A stretch of DNA of 64,000 nucleotides from Pseudomonas fluorescens. GTDB lineage: Bacteria > Pseudomonadota > Gammaproteobacteria > Pseudomonadales > Pseudomonadaceae. Each line of letters opens with the position of its first letter. The first letter of the stretch is position 1. The notes under the pieces are model-generated. The model was not told where the DNA came from. It saw only the letters and a list, made by a program, of their open reading frames with translations, and searched no databases. Positions 25,497 to 35,340 of this stretch are shown here, piece after piece. Location: positions 744,001 through 808,000 of the forward strand of contig NZ_LT907842.1 in NCBI RefSeq assembly GCF_900215245.1. The letters run 5' to 3'. Made by a program: the position numbers and the translations under genes.

Positions 25497-26672
25497 ATGC
25501 CACGGAATGCCGATAACGAACGTCACTGGCAGGCCATTGCCGAGCGCTATGTGTTGGAACCTGGCCCGATCAATCTGGAGAATGGCTACTTCGGGCGCAT
25601 GAGCCGCGCGGTCCAAGCGCAGTACCTGGAGCACGTTGCATTTATCAACCGCAGCAACTCGTTGTATGTGCGCCAGCGGTTCGAGCAAGGTCAAAACGTC
25701 GATATCCTTCGCCAACTGGCCGGGCTGATTGAGGCCGCCCCGGAGGCGATTGCGTTCACCCGCAATGCCACCGAAGCCTTGCAGTCACTGATCCGCAACT
25801 ACAACGGCCTGAAACCGGGCGACCAGGTGCTGATCAGCGACCTGGAGTACGACACAGTCAAAGGCGCCATGCGCTGGCTGGCCGGTTATCGGGGTGTCGA
25901 GGTGATCGAAATCTCCCACACCCACCCGGCAAGTTTCGACAGCCTGTTGCAGACTTATCGTGAGACGTTCGCGCAGTACCCGCGCCTGAAGATGATGGCA
26001 TTGACCCATGTCACCCACCGCACCGGCCTGGTGATGCCCGTCGAGGCCATTGCCAGGGCCGCGCGCGAGCATGGCATCGACGTCATCCTTGATGGCGCCC
26101 ACGCGTTGGGCCAGATCGAGTTCAACCTGGCGGCGCTCGGCATTCAGTTTGCCGGCTTCAACCTGCACAAATGGATCGGCGCGCCGTTGACGCTTGGCTT
26201 CCTCTATATAGCCCCGGAACGCCTGGCCGATATCGACCCGGACATGGGCGAGTTCCACTACCCCGCCACTGACGTGCGCGCACGCACGCCCTACAGCACG
26301 CCGAACTTTCCGGCATTGATGACCTTGCCGCTGGTGCTCGAAGAGCATCGCGCACTGGGCGGCTCGGCGGCCAAGGGGGCGCGGGTCAATTACCTGCGCG
26401 ACTTATGGGTTAGCCAGGTACGGCAGCTGCCGGGGATTGAAGTGCTGACGCCGGACGATCCACGGCTGTATTGCGGGATCACGGCCTTCAAGTTTACGGG
26501 GCGGGATCAAGCGGCGATGGCGCAACGGTTGCTCAAGGAGTATGACCTGTTCACCACTACCCGTGTCGGGGCAGCGTTTGGCACGTGTATTCGAGTGACG
26601 CCGGGGTTGGTGACGTCGGCGGCGGATATCGGTGTACTGGTCAAAGCGATCACTGAACTAAACGCGGATTAA
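25497..26672 (+). CDS. Class V aminotransferase / isopenicillin N epimerase-like
   Basis: The 391-residue PLP-dependent enzyme has RNATEALQ (about 89-96, phosphate-binding loop), D199 in LDGAHALGQ, which contacts the PLP ring nitrogen, and K225 in FNLHKWIGAP as the Schiff-base lysine. The pattern matches the isopenicillin N epimerase or cysteine-desulfurase-like branch. It has no signal peptide. The substrate cannot be inferred. It is the second gene after the DUF3820 gene and is followed by REP repeats. Confidence 0.85.
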   Translation: MPRNADNERHWQAIAERYVLEPGPINLENGYFGRMSRAVQAQYLEHVAFINRSNSLYVRQRFEQGQNVDILRQLAGLIEAAPEAIAFTRNATEALQSLIRNYNGLKPGDQVLISDLEYDTVKGAMRWLAGYRGVEVIEISHTHPASFDSLLQTYRETFAQYPRLKMMALTHVTHRTGLVMPVEAIARAAREHGIDVILDGAHALGQIEFNLAALGIQFAGFNLHKWIGAPLTLGFLYIAPERLADIDPDMGEFHYPATDVRARTPYSTPNFPALMTLPLVLEEHRALGGSAAKGARVNYLRDLWVSQVRQLPGIEVLTPDDPRLYCGITAFKFTGRDQAAMAQRLLKEYDLFTTTRVGAAFGTCIRVTPGLVTSAADIGVLVKAITELNAD

Positions 26673-26676
26673 AAAT

Positions 26677-26780
26677 GTGGGAGCGGGCTTGTGTGGGAGC
26701 GGGCTTGCTCGCGAATACGGTGTGTCAGTCAACGAATATGCCAACTGAACCACCGCATTCGCGAGCAAGCCCGCTCCCAC
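26677..26780. repeat. REPIN with partial left-arm duplication
   Basis: The left REP is present one and a fraction times. A truncated GTGGGAGCGGGCTTG at 26677 is directly followed by a full left REP from 26693, and a normal inverted right arm ends at 26780. This looks like slippage or an aborted duplication inside the element. Confidence 0.85.
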
Positions 26781-26812
26781 ATTAATCGGTGTCGGATGCG
26801 CGTTTTTTTCAG

Positions 26813-26847
26813 GCAAAAAAAAGCGGTACACCGACCAAGTGCACCGC
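26813..26847 (-). terminator. Terminator of the zwf-pgl-eda operon
   Basis: On the minus strand, GCGGTGCAC pairs with GTGTACCGC (one mismatch, 8-base loop) and is followed directly by a run of T residues. It lies just past the eda stop at 26891. Confidence 0.75.
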
Positions 26848-26890
26848 AAAAATGCCGTTAAGCACAGCAACAACGATTCGGTAAATCAGA

Positions 26891-27556
26891 TCAGTCCAGC
26901 AGCGCCAACGCCTGTGCGGTGACTTCCTGGATGCGTGCCCAGTCGCCGTTCTTGACCCATTCCGGGTCCAGCATCCAGCTACCGCCCACGCACATGACGT
27001 TTTTCAACGCCATGTAGTGTTTGATGTTGGCCGGCCCCACGCCGCCAGTCGGGCAGAACTTCACTTCGCCGAACGGGCCGCCGAGCGCCTTGATGGCCGC
27101 CACGCCGCCGCTGACTTCAGCCGGGAACAGCTTGAAGCGGCGATAACCCAGGCCGTAGCCTTCCATGATGCCGGAGGCATTGCTGATGCCTGGCAGCAGT
27201 GGGATCGGGCTGTGCACCGAGGCTTCCAGCAGGTCGCGGGTGATGCCGGGGGTGACGATGAATTGCGAGCCGGCCACTTCGGCCGCTTCGAGCATATGAC
27301 GGTCGAGTACGGTGCCGGCACCGGTGCACAGCTCAGGGCGTTGCTCACGCAGCACCTGAATGGCCTTGAGGCCGAACTCGGAACGCAGGGTCACTTCCAA
27401 TGCGGTCAAGCCACCGGCAGCCAAGGCATCGGCCAACGGCAGGATGTCCTGTTCGCGGGCGATGGTGATCACCGGCAGGATCCGCGCCTTGGCGCAGAGG
27501 CTGTCGATCAGGGCAACTTTATCCGCCATGGACACGGTCGGTTGAGGGCTTTTCAT
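26891..27556 (-). CDS. eda: KDPG aldolase
   Basis: This 221-residue class I aldolase splits 2-keto-3-deoxy-6-phosphogluconate to pyruvate and glyceraldehyde-3-phosphate, the last step of the Entner-Doudoroff route. ARILPVITI, GGLTALEVTLRS (general-base glutamate), GAGTVLD, FIVTPG and RRFKLFPAE (Schiff-base lysine) are intact. The ATG at 27556 follows AAGGA; an upstream ATG at 27583 is inside the end of pgl. It lies 17 bases after pgl. Confidence 0.95.
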   Translation of the reverse strand: MKSPQPTVSMADKVALIDSLCAKARILPVITIAREQDILPLADALAAGGLTALEVTLRSEFGLKAIQVLREQRPELCTGAGTVLDRHMLEAAEVAGSQFIVTPGITRDLLEASVHSPIPLLPGISNASGIMEGYGLGYRRFKLFPAEVSGGVAAIKALGGPFGEVKFCPTGGVGPANIKHYMALKNVMCVGGSWMLDPEWVKNGDWARIQEVTAQALALLD

Positions 27557-27573
27557 AGCGGCTGATCCTTGGC

Positions 27574-28287
27574 TCATGGGCACCAGTAAATCTCTAAAGT
27601 AGGTTGCAAAAACGCGCGAATCGGCATGGCAGCAACATCGTCACTGGCCAGCGCGGCGCTCAAGGTGGTCAATTTCGAGCTGCCGGAAATCGACAGCACG
27701 GTGTAGTGGGCCGAGGCCAGCAGTGCACGACTCATGGTCAGGCGCTGGTGCGGCACAGTCGGCGCCAGCATCGGCCAGCAACGGCGGGTGCCGTCAGCTT
27801 TCAATGCTTCGCCCAGGTTCGGGCTGTTGGGAAACAGCGATGCGGTGTGACCGTCATCGCCCATGCCCAGTACCAGCACATCAATGGCTTGCAGCTCAGC
27901 CAACTGGCGATCGGCCAGTTCAGCGGCGTCTTCCAGATTCGCGGCAACGTTGTACAAGCTCAGGAACGTGGCCTTGGCCGCCGGGCCTTGCAGCAGGTAT
28001 TTCTTCAGCAGGCCGGCATTGCTGTCGGCATGTTCCACCGGCACCCAGCGCTCATCGGCCAGGGTGACGGTGACGTTGGACCAGTCCAGGTCTTGCTTGG
28101 CCAGGTTCTGAAAAAACGCCACGGGGCTGCGGCCACCGGACACCACCAACGTGGCCGCGCCACGGGCGCTGATGGCCGTGCGCAATTGCCCGGCCACATC
28201 ATTGGCCAAGCCGTCCGCCAACAACGTGGGCGAGCGGTACTCATGGGCTGTTACACCCTGAGGCAGTTTCAATTCAGATATCGCCAT
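27574..28287 (-). CDS. pgl: 6-phosphogluconolactonase
   Basis: The 237-residue protein hydrolyses 6-phosphogluconolactone from Zwf to 6-phosphogluconate. Family motifs are [21 protein letters not shown] (near 80), and [14 protein letters not shown], the signature of the SOL/DevB lactonases. The ATG at 28287 has GGAGG 8 bases upstream. The first 14 bases overlap the end of zwf, indicating coupled translation. Confidence 0.95.
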   Translation of the reverse strand: MAISELKLPQGVTAHEYRSPTLLADGLANDVAGQLRTAISARGAATLVVSGGRSPVAFFQNLAKQDLDWSNVTVTLADERWVPVEHADSNAGLLKKYLLQGPAAKATFLSLYNVAANLEDAAELADRQLAELQAIDVLVLGMGDDGHTASLFPNSPNLGEALKADGTRRCWPMLAPTVPHQRLTMSRALLASAHYTVLSISGSSKLTTLSAALASDDVAAMPIRAFLQPTLEIYWCP

Positions 28288-29740
28288 ACCAAGACCTCCC
28301 ATCCCGCGTGATCAGTGCAATCGAGCTCATCGGCCCCCAGGACCCCGCCGCATAAGGCTTGGGCGCATCACCGGATTTTTTCCACCCGGCAATCAACTGG
28401 TCACACCACTTCCACGCGGCTTCGATTTCATCTTTGCGAACAAACAGGTTCTGATTGCCGCGCATCACTTCCAACAACAACCGCTCGTAGGCATCGGGGA
28501 TCCGCGCGCTGCGATAGGTGTCGGAAAAATTCAGTTGCAGCGGGCCGCTGCGCAGTTGCATGCCCTTGTCCAGGCCCTGCTCCTTGGTCATCACACGCAA
28601 GGAAATACCTTCGTCCGGCTGCAGGCGAATGATCAGTTTGTTGCTGATCTGCAGGCGCTGCTCGGGAGCGAAGATGTAGTGGGACGGTTCCTTGAAGTGG
28701 ATGACAATCTGCGACAGCTTTTGCGGCATGCGTTTACCGGTGCGCAGGTAGAACGGTACCCCGGCCCAACGCCAGTTACGAATATCGGCACGCAGGGCGA
28801 CGAACGTTTCGGTGTCGCTCTGGGTGTTGGAGTTTTCTTCTTCCAGGTAACCCGGCACCGGTTTGCCGGCGCTGTAACCGGCGATGTATTGGCCGCGTAC
28901 CACTTGAGTGGTCAACCCTTCCGGACTGATCGGCGCCAGGGCCTTGAGCACCTTGACCTTCTCGTCACGGATGCTGTCGGCGGACAGGTCGGCAGGCGGG
29001 TCCATGGCAATCAGGCAGAGCAGTTGCAGCAGGTGGTTCTGGATCATGTCCCGCAGCTGGCCAGCCTTGTCGAAGTAACCCCAACGGCCTTCGATACCGA
29101 CTTGCTCGGCTACGGTGATTTCCACGTGGGAGATGTAGTTCTGGTTCCACTGGGTTTCGAACAGGCTATTGGCGAAACGCAGGGCGATCAGGTTCTGGAC
29201 GGTCTCTTTGCCCAGGTAGTGGTCGATGCGGTACGTGCGGTTTTCCGGGAAAAACTGCGCCACGGCGTCGTTAACCTTGCGCGAGGATTCCAGGTCCGAA
29301 CCGATAGGTTTTTCCAGCACTACACGGGTGTTTTCCGCCAGGCCGACCTTGGCCAGGTTTTCGCAGATGGCGCCATACACCGCCGCAGGCGTGGCGAAAT
29401 AGGCGATCAGGCGTTGTTCGACACCGACGTTGGCGGCCAGGGTGGCGTAGTCATCGGCGTTCATAAAATCAACGTGCACGTAGGCCAGGCGTGCGAGGAA
29501 GCGCGCTGCCACGGCCTCATCCAGTTCCTTGCCGACGTATTTACGCAGTTCTTTTTCGATATGGGCCAGGTGCTCTTGCTCGGACCCGGCTTCACGGGCC
29601 AATGCCAGGATGCGCGTGTCGTCGTGCAGGAGCCCGGCGCCATCGAGTTGGTAAAGTGCAGGAAATAACTTGCGCAGCGCCAGATCACCCAAGGCGCCAA
29701 ACAGGGCAAAGGTGCAGGGTTCTACGGTTATCAAAGGCAT
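28274..29740 (-). CDS. zwf: Glucose-6-phosphate 1-dehydrogenase
   Basis: This 488-residue enzyme oxidises glucose-6-phosphate to the lactone with NAD(P)+. [20 protein letters not shown] is the N-terminal nucleotide-binding turn, and RIDHYLGKE (about 170-178) is the substrate-binding signature with its catalytic histidine nearby. Length is normal. It heads the zwf-pgl-eda operon and is divergent from hexR. The untranslated leader holds AAGAACAA, a match to the Hfq/Crc catabolite motif AANAANAA, and a HexR-type operator lies further upstream. Confidence 0.96.
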   Translation of the reverse strand: MPLITVEPCTFALFGALGDLALRKLFPALYQLDGAGLLHDDTRILALAREAGSEQEHLAHIEKELRKYVGKELDEAVAARFLARLAYVHVDFMNADDYATLAANVGVEQRLIAYFATPAAVYGAICENLAKVGLAENTRVVLEKPIGSDLESSRKVNDAVAQFFPENRTYRIDHYLGKETVQNLIALRFANSLFETQWNQNYISHVEITVAEQVGIEGRWGYFDKAGQLRDMIQNHLLQLLCLIAMDPPADLSADSIRDEKVKVLKALAPISPEGLTTQVVRGQYIAGYSAGKPVPGYLEEENSNTQSDTETFVALRADIRNWRWAGVPFYLRTGKRMPQKLSQIVIHFKEPSHYIFAPEQRLQISNKLIIRLQPDEGISLRVMTKEQGLDKGMQLRSGPLQLNFSDTYRSARIPDAYERLLLEVMRGNQNLFVRKDEIEAAWKWCDQLIAGWKKSGDAPKPYAAGSWGPMSSIALITRDGRSWYGDI

Positions 29741-29745
29741 GATGT

Positions 29746-29753
29746 TTGTTCTT
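29746..29753 (-). promoter_or_regulatory. Hfq/Crc catabolite (CA) motif of zwf
   Basis: AAGAACAA on the minus strand, 6 bases before the zwf start codon, fits the AANAANAA motif bound by Hfq with Crc to repress translation in pseudomonads. Short motifs occur by chance, so this rests on position and on similar sites before gtsA and oprB. Confidence 0.4.
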
Positions 29754-29805
29754 TTATCAAGTTAAGCTACAAATACCTTTTTTCAAGGCATCACTCAAGG
29801 AAAAA

Positions 29806-29821
29806 TGTAGTAATAACCACA
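29806..29821. promoter_or_regulatory. Candidate HexR operator
   Basis: TGTAGT-AATA-ACCACA is an imperfect dyad (TGTAGT against TGTGGT) in the zwf-hexR divergent gap, 66 to 81 bases upstream of zwf. It matches the type of site, TGT..T-N-A..ACA, known for HexR in pseudomonads, which senses KDPG and represses zwf-pgl-eda. Confidence 0.65.
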
Positions 29822-29950
29822 ACATTTTCCCAAAATACGCATTCCGAGTGGTGGTGTTCAGCTACCCTCAGTAGGATAGGCCACCGCAAAGGGCCACTCG
29901 TCGATGGGTTACCGCCCTTTATTTGCATCGTCGCCCGAAGGAAAGACTGA

Positions 29951-30820
29951 ATGGACCGCGTGCGAAATCTTCTGGAACAAATCCGGAACCGCCTCGAAGA
30001 ATTGAACAAGGCTGAGAAAAAAGTCGCCGAGGTCATCCTGCTCAACCCGCAGCAGGCGACCCGCTTCTCTATCGCCGCCCTCGCCCAAGCCGCCTCGGTC
30101 AGTGAACCGACGGTCAACCGTTTCTGCCGTTCGTTCGGTGTCAGCGGTTACCCTGAACTTAAATTGCAGCTGGCGCAAAGTTTGGCCAGTGGTGCGGCGT
30201 ATGTCAGCCGCGCCGTAGAAGCCGATGATAACCCTGAGGCCTACACGCAGAAGATCTTTGGCAGCGCCATTGCCTCCCTGGACAGTGCGTGCCAGGCCCT
30301 CGACCCGGCGCTGATCAGCAAGGCCGTGGACCTGTTGATCCAGGCGCGGCAGATCCACTTCTTCGGCCTGGGCGCATCGGCGCCGGTCGCCATGGATGCG
30401 CTGCACAAGTTTTTCCGTTTCAACCTGTCCGTGACTGCCCATGCCGATGTACTGATGCAACGCATGATCGCGTCGGTGGCGCATACCGGCGAGCTGTTCG
30501 TGATCATTTCCTACACCGGGCGTACCCGTGAGTTGGTGGAAGTGGCGCGTATCGCGCGGGAAAACGGCGCGTCGGTGCTGGGCGTGACCGCCGAAAACTC
30601 GCCGCTGGCCAAAGCCAGCACGGTGAGCCTGAACATTCCGTTGCCGGAAGACACCGACATCTACATGCCGATGACCTCGCGGATCATTCAACTGACCGTG
30701 CTGGATGTGCTGGCAACCGGCATGACCCTGCGCCGTGGCGTGGATTTCCAGCCGCATTTGCGCAAGATCAAAGAGAGCTTGAATGACAGCCGGTACCCGG
30801 TGGGGGATGAGTTTAACTAG
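29951..30820 (+). CDS. hexR: HexR, RpiR-family repressor
   Basis: The 289-residue regulator has an N-terminal RpiR helix-turn-helix domain (about 1-75, with [21 protein letters not shown]) and a SIS sugar-phosphate domain (about 120-260, with [20 protein letters not shown] and [17 protein letters not shown]). HexR represses the zwf operon and related glucose genes and releases DNA on binding KDPG. It is divergent from zwf, and the operator at 29806-29821 lies between them. Confidence 0.95.
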   Translation: MDRVRNLLEQIRNRLEELNKAEKKVAEVILLNPQQATRFSIAALAQAASVSEPTVNRFCRSFGVSGYPELKLQLAQSLASGAAYVSRAVEADDNPEAYTQKIFGSAIASLDSACQALDPALISKAVDLLIQARQIHFFGLGASAPVAMDALHKFFRFNLSVTAHADVLMQRMIASVAHTGELFVIISYTGRTRELVEVARIARENGASVLGVTAENSPLAKASTVSLNIPLPEDTDIYMPMTSRIIQLTVLDVLATGMTLRRGVDFQPHLRKIKESLNDSRYPVGDEFN

Positions 30821-30850
30821 CAGGAATCTCTACCAGCAGTACCGGCCCTT

Positions 30851-30935
30851 TCGCGAGCAAGCCCGCGCCCACATTCGACCGTATGCCAAGGTGGGACCCG
30901 GTCAACATGTGGGAGCGCGCTTGCCCGCGATGGCG
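30851..30935. repeat. Degenerate REP pair
   Basis: TCGCGAGCAAGCCCGCGCCCAC (30851-30872, split into shorter pieces TCGCGAGCAAGCCC and GCGCCCAC) and GTGGGAGCGCGCTTGCCCGCG (from 30909) are REP-like halves in reversed order to a normal REPIN. They lie between the convergent hexR and mutarotase genes. Confidence 0.55.
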
Positions 30936-30950
30936 CCATCAGCAACAGCG

Positions 30951-31796
30951 CTAAACCCCGGCCCGGGCCTGCAGACTCAAGTGCGCCCTCTCCCCCGGCG
31001 CCAGGCTCGCCCCGGCCATCGCCGACTCCACGCACACAAACCCTGACGCCTCGTTAAAGCTCACGCCCAGTAACGGCCGGCTGCCCGGATGCCATACCAC
31101 GGTGTCGGCGCTGTCGCCGGTGTCGATGCACAGTTCGCGTTGCCAGGCGTGGTCCTTGAGCTGCAATTCACCCTCATGCTGGAACACCCGCTGGCAGCCG
31201 CCATCCACTCGCAGCTCACCTTCCTGCTGGCAAACCTGACGGCTGAGCTGGTCATAACCTTGCGCACCGTCAAGCCCAGACAGCGCTATCTCGTCGACGT
31301 GACCAATACGCCAATAAGCGTGCAACGCATGGCTCAACTGGCACGGCAACTCGTCCTGGTGCTCGGTGCTCAAGCGCAACTCAAGGGTCTCGCCCAGGTG
31401 CGCGTGCAGGTCGACTTGCCAGTCGCACAATTGCAATTGCCAGTGCAGGCGCACACCGTCGTCGTCGGTGCTGCTGTCGAGCAGCTTCCAGTCGATCAGC
31501 CGCGCCCAGCCATGGGACGGCCACGCGTTTTCGCTCGGATGGCGCCCATACCACGGCCAGCACACCGGCACCCCACCACGGATGGCGCCGACTTGCGGCC
31601 ACTTGGCCGCACACCATAGCCAGGGTTTCTGGCCGCGGGGCTGAAAGTGCAGCAATTGCGCGCCCTGACGGCTGAACACCGCCTGGCACAGCGGATGGTC
31701 GATCACCAACACATCGCGCATCTGAAAGCGCTCCCAGGCGAACACCGGTTGTTCACGCAGGGATTTGAAAAAGCGTTGCAGCGGATGCTCATGCAT
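30951..31796 (-). CDS. D-hexose-6-phosphate mutarotase (YeaD-like)
   Basis: The 281-residue galactose-mutarotase-fold protein has RGGVPVCWPWYGRHP, then SHGWARLIDW, the substrate-binding segment typical of YeaD, and the C-terminal WHPG and VCVESAM. It interconverts alpha and beta anomers of glucose-6-phosphate, which suits its place among the glucose genes. It lies downstream of oprB on the same strand, separated by a terminator, so it is probably expressed separately. Confidence 0.85.
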   Translation of the reverse strand: MHEHPLQRFFKSLREQPVFAWERFQMRDVLVIDHPLCQAVFSRQGAQLLHFQPRGQKPWLWCAAKWPQVGAIRGGVPVCWPWYGRHPSENAWPSHGWARLIDWKLLDSSTDDDGVRLHWQLQLCDWQVDLHAHLGETLELRLSTEHQDELPCQLSHALHAYWRIGHVDEIALSGLDGAQGYDQLSRQVCQQEGELRVDGGCQRVFQHEGELQLKDHAWQRELCIDTGDSADTVVWHPGSRPLLGVSFNEASGFVCVESAMAGASLAPGERAHLSLQARAGV

Positions 31797-31831
31797 GTGC
31801 CACGGTCCTGAATATCATCACAGCGCGCCCC

Positions 31832-31860
31832 AAAAAAAGCGGGTAGCCATGGCTACCCGC
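31832..31860 (-). terminator. Rho-independent terminator of oprB
   Basis: On the minus strand GCGGGTAGCC pairs with GGCTACCCGC around an AT centre and is followed by seven T residues. It is 38 bases past the oprB stop. Confidence 0.92.
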
Positions 31861-31898
31861 AAAATGCGCACAGAGAGAAGGAGCTTATCGCAACAGCG

Positions 31899-33245
31899 TT
31901 AGAACGTAGACTGAATTTTCAGGCCCGCTACCAGCGCGTTGTCGACTTTATCGACGCCACCTGGGTGGGTAACGTATTGCAGGTTAGGACGCACGGTCAG
32001 CCAGTTGGTGACGTGGAAGCCGTAGTTGATTTCAGTGTTGTACTCGGTGTCACGCAGCGGCGCGTAGCCCACCTGATCGTAGTCGGTGAAACCACCGGCT
32101 GCGTTCAGCAACTCTGCGTTTTTCCTCACGTCCTGGTTGACATGGATGCGGGAGAAGCCGATACCGACGTCATCTTTTGGACGCGCATCGAACGGGCCTT
32201 TGTAGACCAGCATCAACGACTGATAGTTGTCGACGAGGTTGGTGTCCTTGTCGTGGAAGGTGGCGTTGGCCGCGATGTTCAGGCCGCGCGACGCGTCGCC
32301 GTTATGGGTGGTAAGTTGCTGCTGCACAACGCCCCAATAGCCGCTTTTGCTGCTGCGGGTACGGTAAGCCAAGCCTGTGGTGGCAGCATCGTTGCCGTTA
32401 ACGTCGTCACGTACGTCGCTGGCATCCGCGGCGCTCTTGTAGTAACCCACACGGTATTCGCCCGGCAGGCCATTGACCTTCGGCGACCAGACCAACTCCA
32501 CCGGAATCACGGTGCCCTTGGTGCCGCTGCCGCTGAGCTTGAAGCCATTGCCGTGCTCAAGCTGCGACGGGTTCTGGTTGTACGCACCAATCTGCGCATA
32601 CAGCTCAGGCGTGATGTTGTACTTCACGCGGATAGCGGCCTGGGCGACCGGCCAGTTGTACCAGGTGTTTACATAGTTACCCACCTGCGAGCCACAGAAC
32701 GACAGGTTCTGGAAGTCGCATGGGAAGGTGTTGAAGTCTTCGCCTTCACCGAAGTAACCGAGTTTCACGTCCAGCTTGTTATCGAACATCTGGTGCTGAA
32801 TCCAGAACTGGGTCAGACGCACCATGTGGCCACGACCATAGACTTCCATCGACGAACTCAGCGTGCCGGCACGCGGGTCACCGATACGGTCGTTGGAGAT
32901 GTTTTGGCCATTACGGTTGGTCAACTGGATCTTGGCCTGGGTGTTGTCCCAGCCCCACAGCTTTTGCAGATCGAGCGCTACGCCCAGCCCGAACTGGTCG
33001 GAGTAACGGCCGGTCTTGTCGTCGTTATAGCCGCCGTGCAGGTTGGCGCCCATTTCCCCTACGTAGTCAGCCTTGATGTCGATACCTTGCTCGATCAGCT
33101 TGGTACGCTCGCCACCCCAATCACCGGTCATCCACTTGGAGTCGGCGCTGAATGCATCGGCCGCCATCGCATTGGCGGACAATACCAGGGCTGCTGCTGC
33201 TGACAGTTGGCAGATCAGCCGAGTGTTGTTGTGTTGCTTTTTCAT
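31899..33245 (-). CDS. oprB: Carbohydrate-selective porin OprB
   Basis: The 448-residue outer-membrane protein has a signal peptide (LSAAAALVLSANAMAAD) and alternating beta-strand sequence, ending in a C-terminal phenylalanine (KIQSTF), as needed for barrel assembly. DWGGERTKLIEQGIDIKADY near the N-terminus and YNWPVAQAAIRVKYNITPELY are OprB-family features. It forms the glucose diffusion pore feeding GtsABCD, whose ATPase gene ends 87 bases upstream. Its leader carries AACAATAA, a Crc/Hfq-type motif. Confidence 0.94.
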   Translation of the reverse strand: MKKQHNNTRLICQLSAAAALVLSANAMAADAFSADSKWMTGDWGGERTKLIEQGIDIKADYVGEMGANLHGGYNDDKTGRYSDQFGLGVALDLQKLWGWDNTQAKIQLTNRNGQNISNDRIGDPRAGTLSSSMEVYGRGHMVRLTQFWIQHQMFDNKLDVKLGYFGEGEDFNTFPCDFQNLSFCGSQVGNYVNTWYNWPVAQAAIRVKYNITPELYAQIGAYNQNPSQLEHGNGFKLSGSGTKGTVIPVELVWSPKVNGLPGEYRVGYYKSAADASDVRDDVNGNDAATTGLAYRTRSSKSGYWGVVQQQLTTHNGDASRGLNIAANATFHDKDTNLVDNYQSLMLVYKGPFDARPKDDVGIGFSRIHVNQDVRKNAELLNAAGGFTDYDQVGYAPLRDTEYNTEINYGFHVTNWLTVRPNLQYVTHPGGVDKVDNALVAGLKIQSTF

Positions 33246-33261
33246 CCCTACATCCTCGTCT

Positions 33262-33269
33262 TTATTGTT
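33262..33269 (-). promoter_or_regulatory. Hfq/Crc catabolite (CA) motif of oprB
   Basis: AACAATAA on the minus strand, 17 to 24 bases before the oprB start, fits AANAANAA and lies close to its ribosome binding site. Confidence 0.4.
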
Positions 33270-33331
33270 ATTTAACTGTTTTTATCTAACGCGGGTTACT
33301 TTTTTTTAACCAAAACAACAAGTTATCTGCT

Positions 33332-34492
33332 TCAGCGGCCTTTGAATTGGGCCACGTTGTCGGCATGCCCGTGTGCAGGCAATGAGGCAGCAGTGCCCAA
33401 GCGTTCGCCGGTTTTGGCGTCGAACAGCAATACCTTGGCCGGGTCGAATTGCAGGGTCAGGGTCTCACCGACCTGCGGTGCAACGTCCGGCGCGAGGCGG
33501 CAGCAGACCTTGGTGTCGTTGAGTTGCACAAACACCAACGTGTCCGGACCGGTCGGCTCAGTGACCTGGACTTCGGCACGAATGCTCGACGCCCCATTCG
33601 CTTCACCCGTGGCCAGAACAATTTGCTCCGGGCGCAGACCCAGGATCACGTCGCGATCTTCAAGCCCAGCATCACTCATCCCCAGCGGCAGCTCGCAACG
33701 GGCCTGGCCGCTGTCGAGCAGGGCCACCAATTTGCCATCCTTGCGTTGCAGGCGCAGCGGAATGAAGTTCATTGGTGGTGAACCGATAAAGCTTGCCACA
33801 AACAGGTTGGCCGGGTCGTTATAGATTTCTTTCGGCGTGCCAAATTGTTGAATGATGCCGTCCTTCATCACCGCCACTTTGTCGCCCAGGGTCATCGCTT
33901 CGATCTGGTCGTGCGTGACGTAGACGGTGGTGGTTTTGAGGCGCTGGTGCATCAATTTCATTTCGGTGCGCATCTCGACCCGCAGCTTGGCGTCGAGGTT
34001 GGACAGCGGTTCGTCGAACAGGTAGATCTTCGGCCGACGGGCCAGGGCACGGCCCATGGCCACACGCTGTTGCTGGCCACCGGACAGTTGGCCTGGCTTG
34101 CGGTTAAGCAGGTGTTCGATCTGCAGCAGCTTGGCCACGCGCGCCACTTCGGCGTCGATGTCCGCCTGAGGCATCTTGCGGATTTTGAGGCCGAACTCGA
34201 TGTTCTCGCGCACGCTCATGGTCGGGTACAGCGCGTAGGACTGGAACACCATGGCGATGTCACGGTCCTTGGGGCTCATGCCGCTCACATCCTGATCGCC
34301 GATCATGATGGCGCCGCCGGTAATGGTTTCCAGACCGGCGATGCAGTTCATCAGCGTGGATTTACCACACCCCGAAGGGCCGACCAGAATCAGGAATTCG
34401 CCTTCCTTGATCGACAGTTCGATGTTCTTCAAGGTGTCGGGCAGGCCGGCGCCATAGGTCTTGTTTACATTGCGAAGTTCAAGCGTAGCCAT
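33332..34492 (-). CDS. gtsD: Glucose ABC transporter ATPase GtsD
   Basis: The 386-residue MalK/UgpC-type ATPase has Walker [10 protein letters not shown] (38-46), signature [15 protein letters not shown], Walker [18 protein letters not shown] and the switch histidine in [12 protein letters not shown]-terminal regulatory TOBE domain follows (about 240-370). It powers glucose (and probably mannose) import by GtsABC. It lies 2 bases after gtsC in the operon and ends 86 bases before oprB. Confidence 0.94.
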   Translation of the reverse strand: MATLELRNVNKTYGAGLPDTLKNIELSIKEGEFLILVGPSGCGKSTLMNCIAGLETITGGAIMIGDQDVSGMSPKDRDIAMVFQSYALYPTMSVRENIEFGLKIRKMPQADIDAEVARVAKLLQIEHLLNRKPGQLSGGQQQRVAMGRALARRPKIYLFDEPLSNLDAKLRVEMRTEMKLMHQRLKTTTVYVTHDQIEAMTLGDKVAVMKDGIIQQFGTPKEIYNDPANLFVASFIGSPPMNFIPLRLQRKDGKLVALLDSGQARCELPLGMSDAGLEDRDVILGLRPEQIVLATGEANGASSIRAEVQVTEPTGPDTLVFVQLNDTKVCCRLAPDVAPQVGETLTLQFDPAKVLLFDAKTGERLGTAASLPAHGHADNVAQFKGR

Positions 34493-34494
34493 GA

Positions 34495-35340
34495 TTACCC
34501 CTTGACCGCGCCGGCCGTAAGGCCGCGCACGAAATACTTGCCTGCGATCACATAGACCAGCAGGGTCGGCAGCCCGGCGATCATCGCCGCCGCCATATCC
34601 ACGTTATATTCCTTGGCCCCGGTGCTGGTGTTGACCAGGTTGTTCAGCGCCACCGTGATGGGCTGCGAGTCGCCGCTGGAGAACACCACACCGAACAGGA
34701 AGTCGTTCCAGATCTGGGTGAACTGCCAGATCAGGCAGACCATGATGATCGGCGTCGACATCGGCAGAATGATCAGCCGGAAGATGGTGAAGAAACCTGC
34801 ACCGTCCAGTCGCGCTGCCTTGATCAATGCATCTGGAATGCTCACGTAGTAGTTACGGAAGAACAGTGTGGTAAATGCCAGCCCGTAGACCACGTGCACG
34901 AACACCAGGCCCGTGGTGGTACTGGCCAGGCCCATCTTGCCGAGGGTGAACGACGCGGGCAGCAGCACGGTCTGGAACGGCAGGAAGCAGCCAAACAACA
35001 GCAGGCCGAAGAACAGCTGCGAGCCTTTGAAGCGCCAGAACGACAGCACATAGCCGTTCAACGCACCGATGGCGGTGGAGATCAGTACGGCCGGTACGGT
35101 GATCTTGATCGAGTTCCAGAAGTAGCCGTCTACAGTGGCCCAGGCCTTGACCCAGCCAATGCCGGTGACCACGGTCGGCCAGCTCAGCAGGTTGCCGGTG
35201 CTGATGTCTTCCGGGGTCTTGAAGCTGGTCAGCAGCATCACCACCAGCGGTACCAGGTACAGCAACACAGCGAGGATCAGCACCGCGTAGATCGCGATGC
35301 GACTCAGACTGATGGAAGGTTTGGAAGCGAGACTAGTCAT
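34495..35340 (-). CDS. gtsC: Glucose ABC transporter permease GtsC
   Basis: The 281-residue MalG-type inner-membrane permease has six hydrophobic segments. The EAA-loop region NYYVSIPDALIKAARLDGAGFFTIFRLIILPMS, written here in part as ALIKAARLDGAGFFTIF, contacts GtsD. The start overlaps the end of gtsB by 8 bases, so translation is coupled. Confidence 0.93.
   Translation of the reverse strand: MTSLASKPSISLSRIAIYAVLILAVLLYLVPLVVMLLTSFKTPEDISTGNLLSWPTVVTGIGWVKAWATVDGYFWNSIKITVPAVLISTAIGALNGYVLSFWRFKGSQLFFGLLLFGCFLPFQTVLLPASFTLGKMGLASTTTGLVFVHVVYGLAFTTLFFRNYYVSIPDALIKAARLDGAGFFTIFRLIILPMSTPIIMVCLIWQFTQIWNDFLFGVVFSSGDSQPITVALNNLVNTSTGAKEYNVDMAAAMIAGLPTLLVYVIAGKYFVRGLTAGAVKG

Noticed and set aside
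31965..33203. Plus-strand reading frame of 412 codons
   Set aside because: Antisense of oprB; the porin has a signal peptide and a C-terminal phenylalanine.
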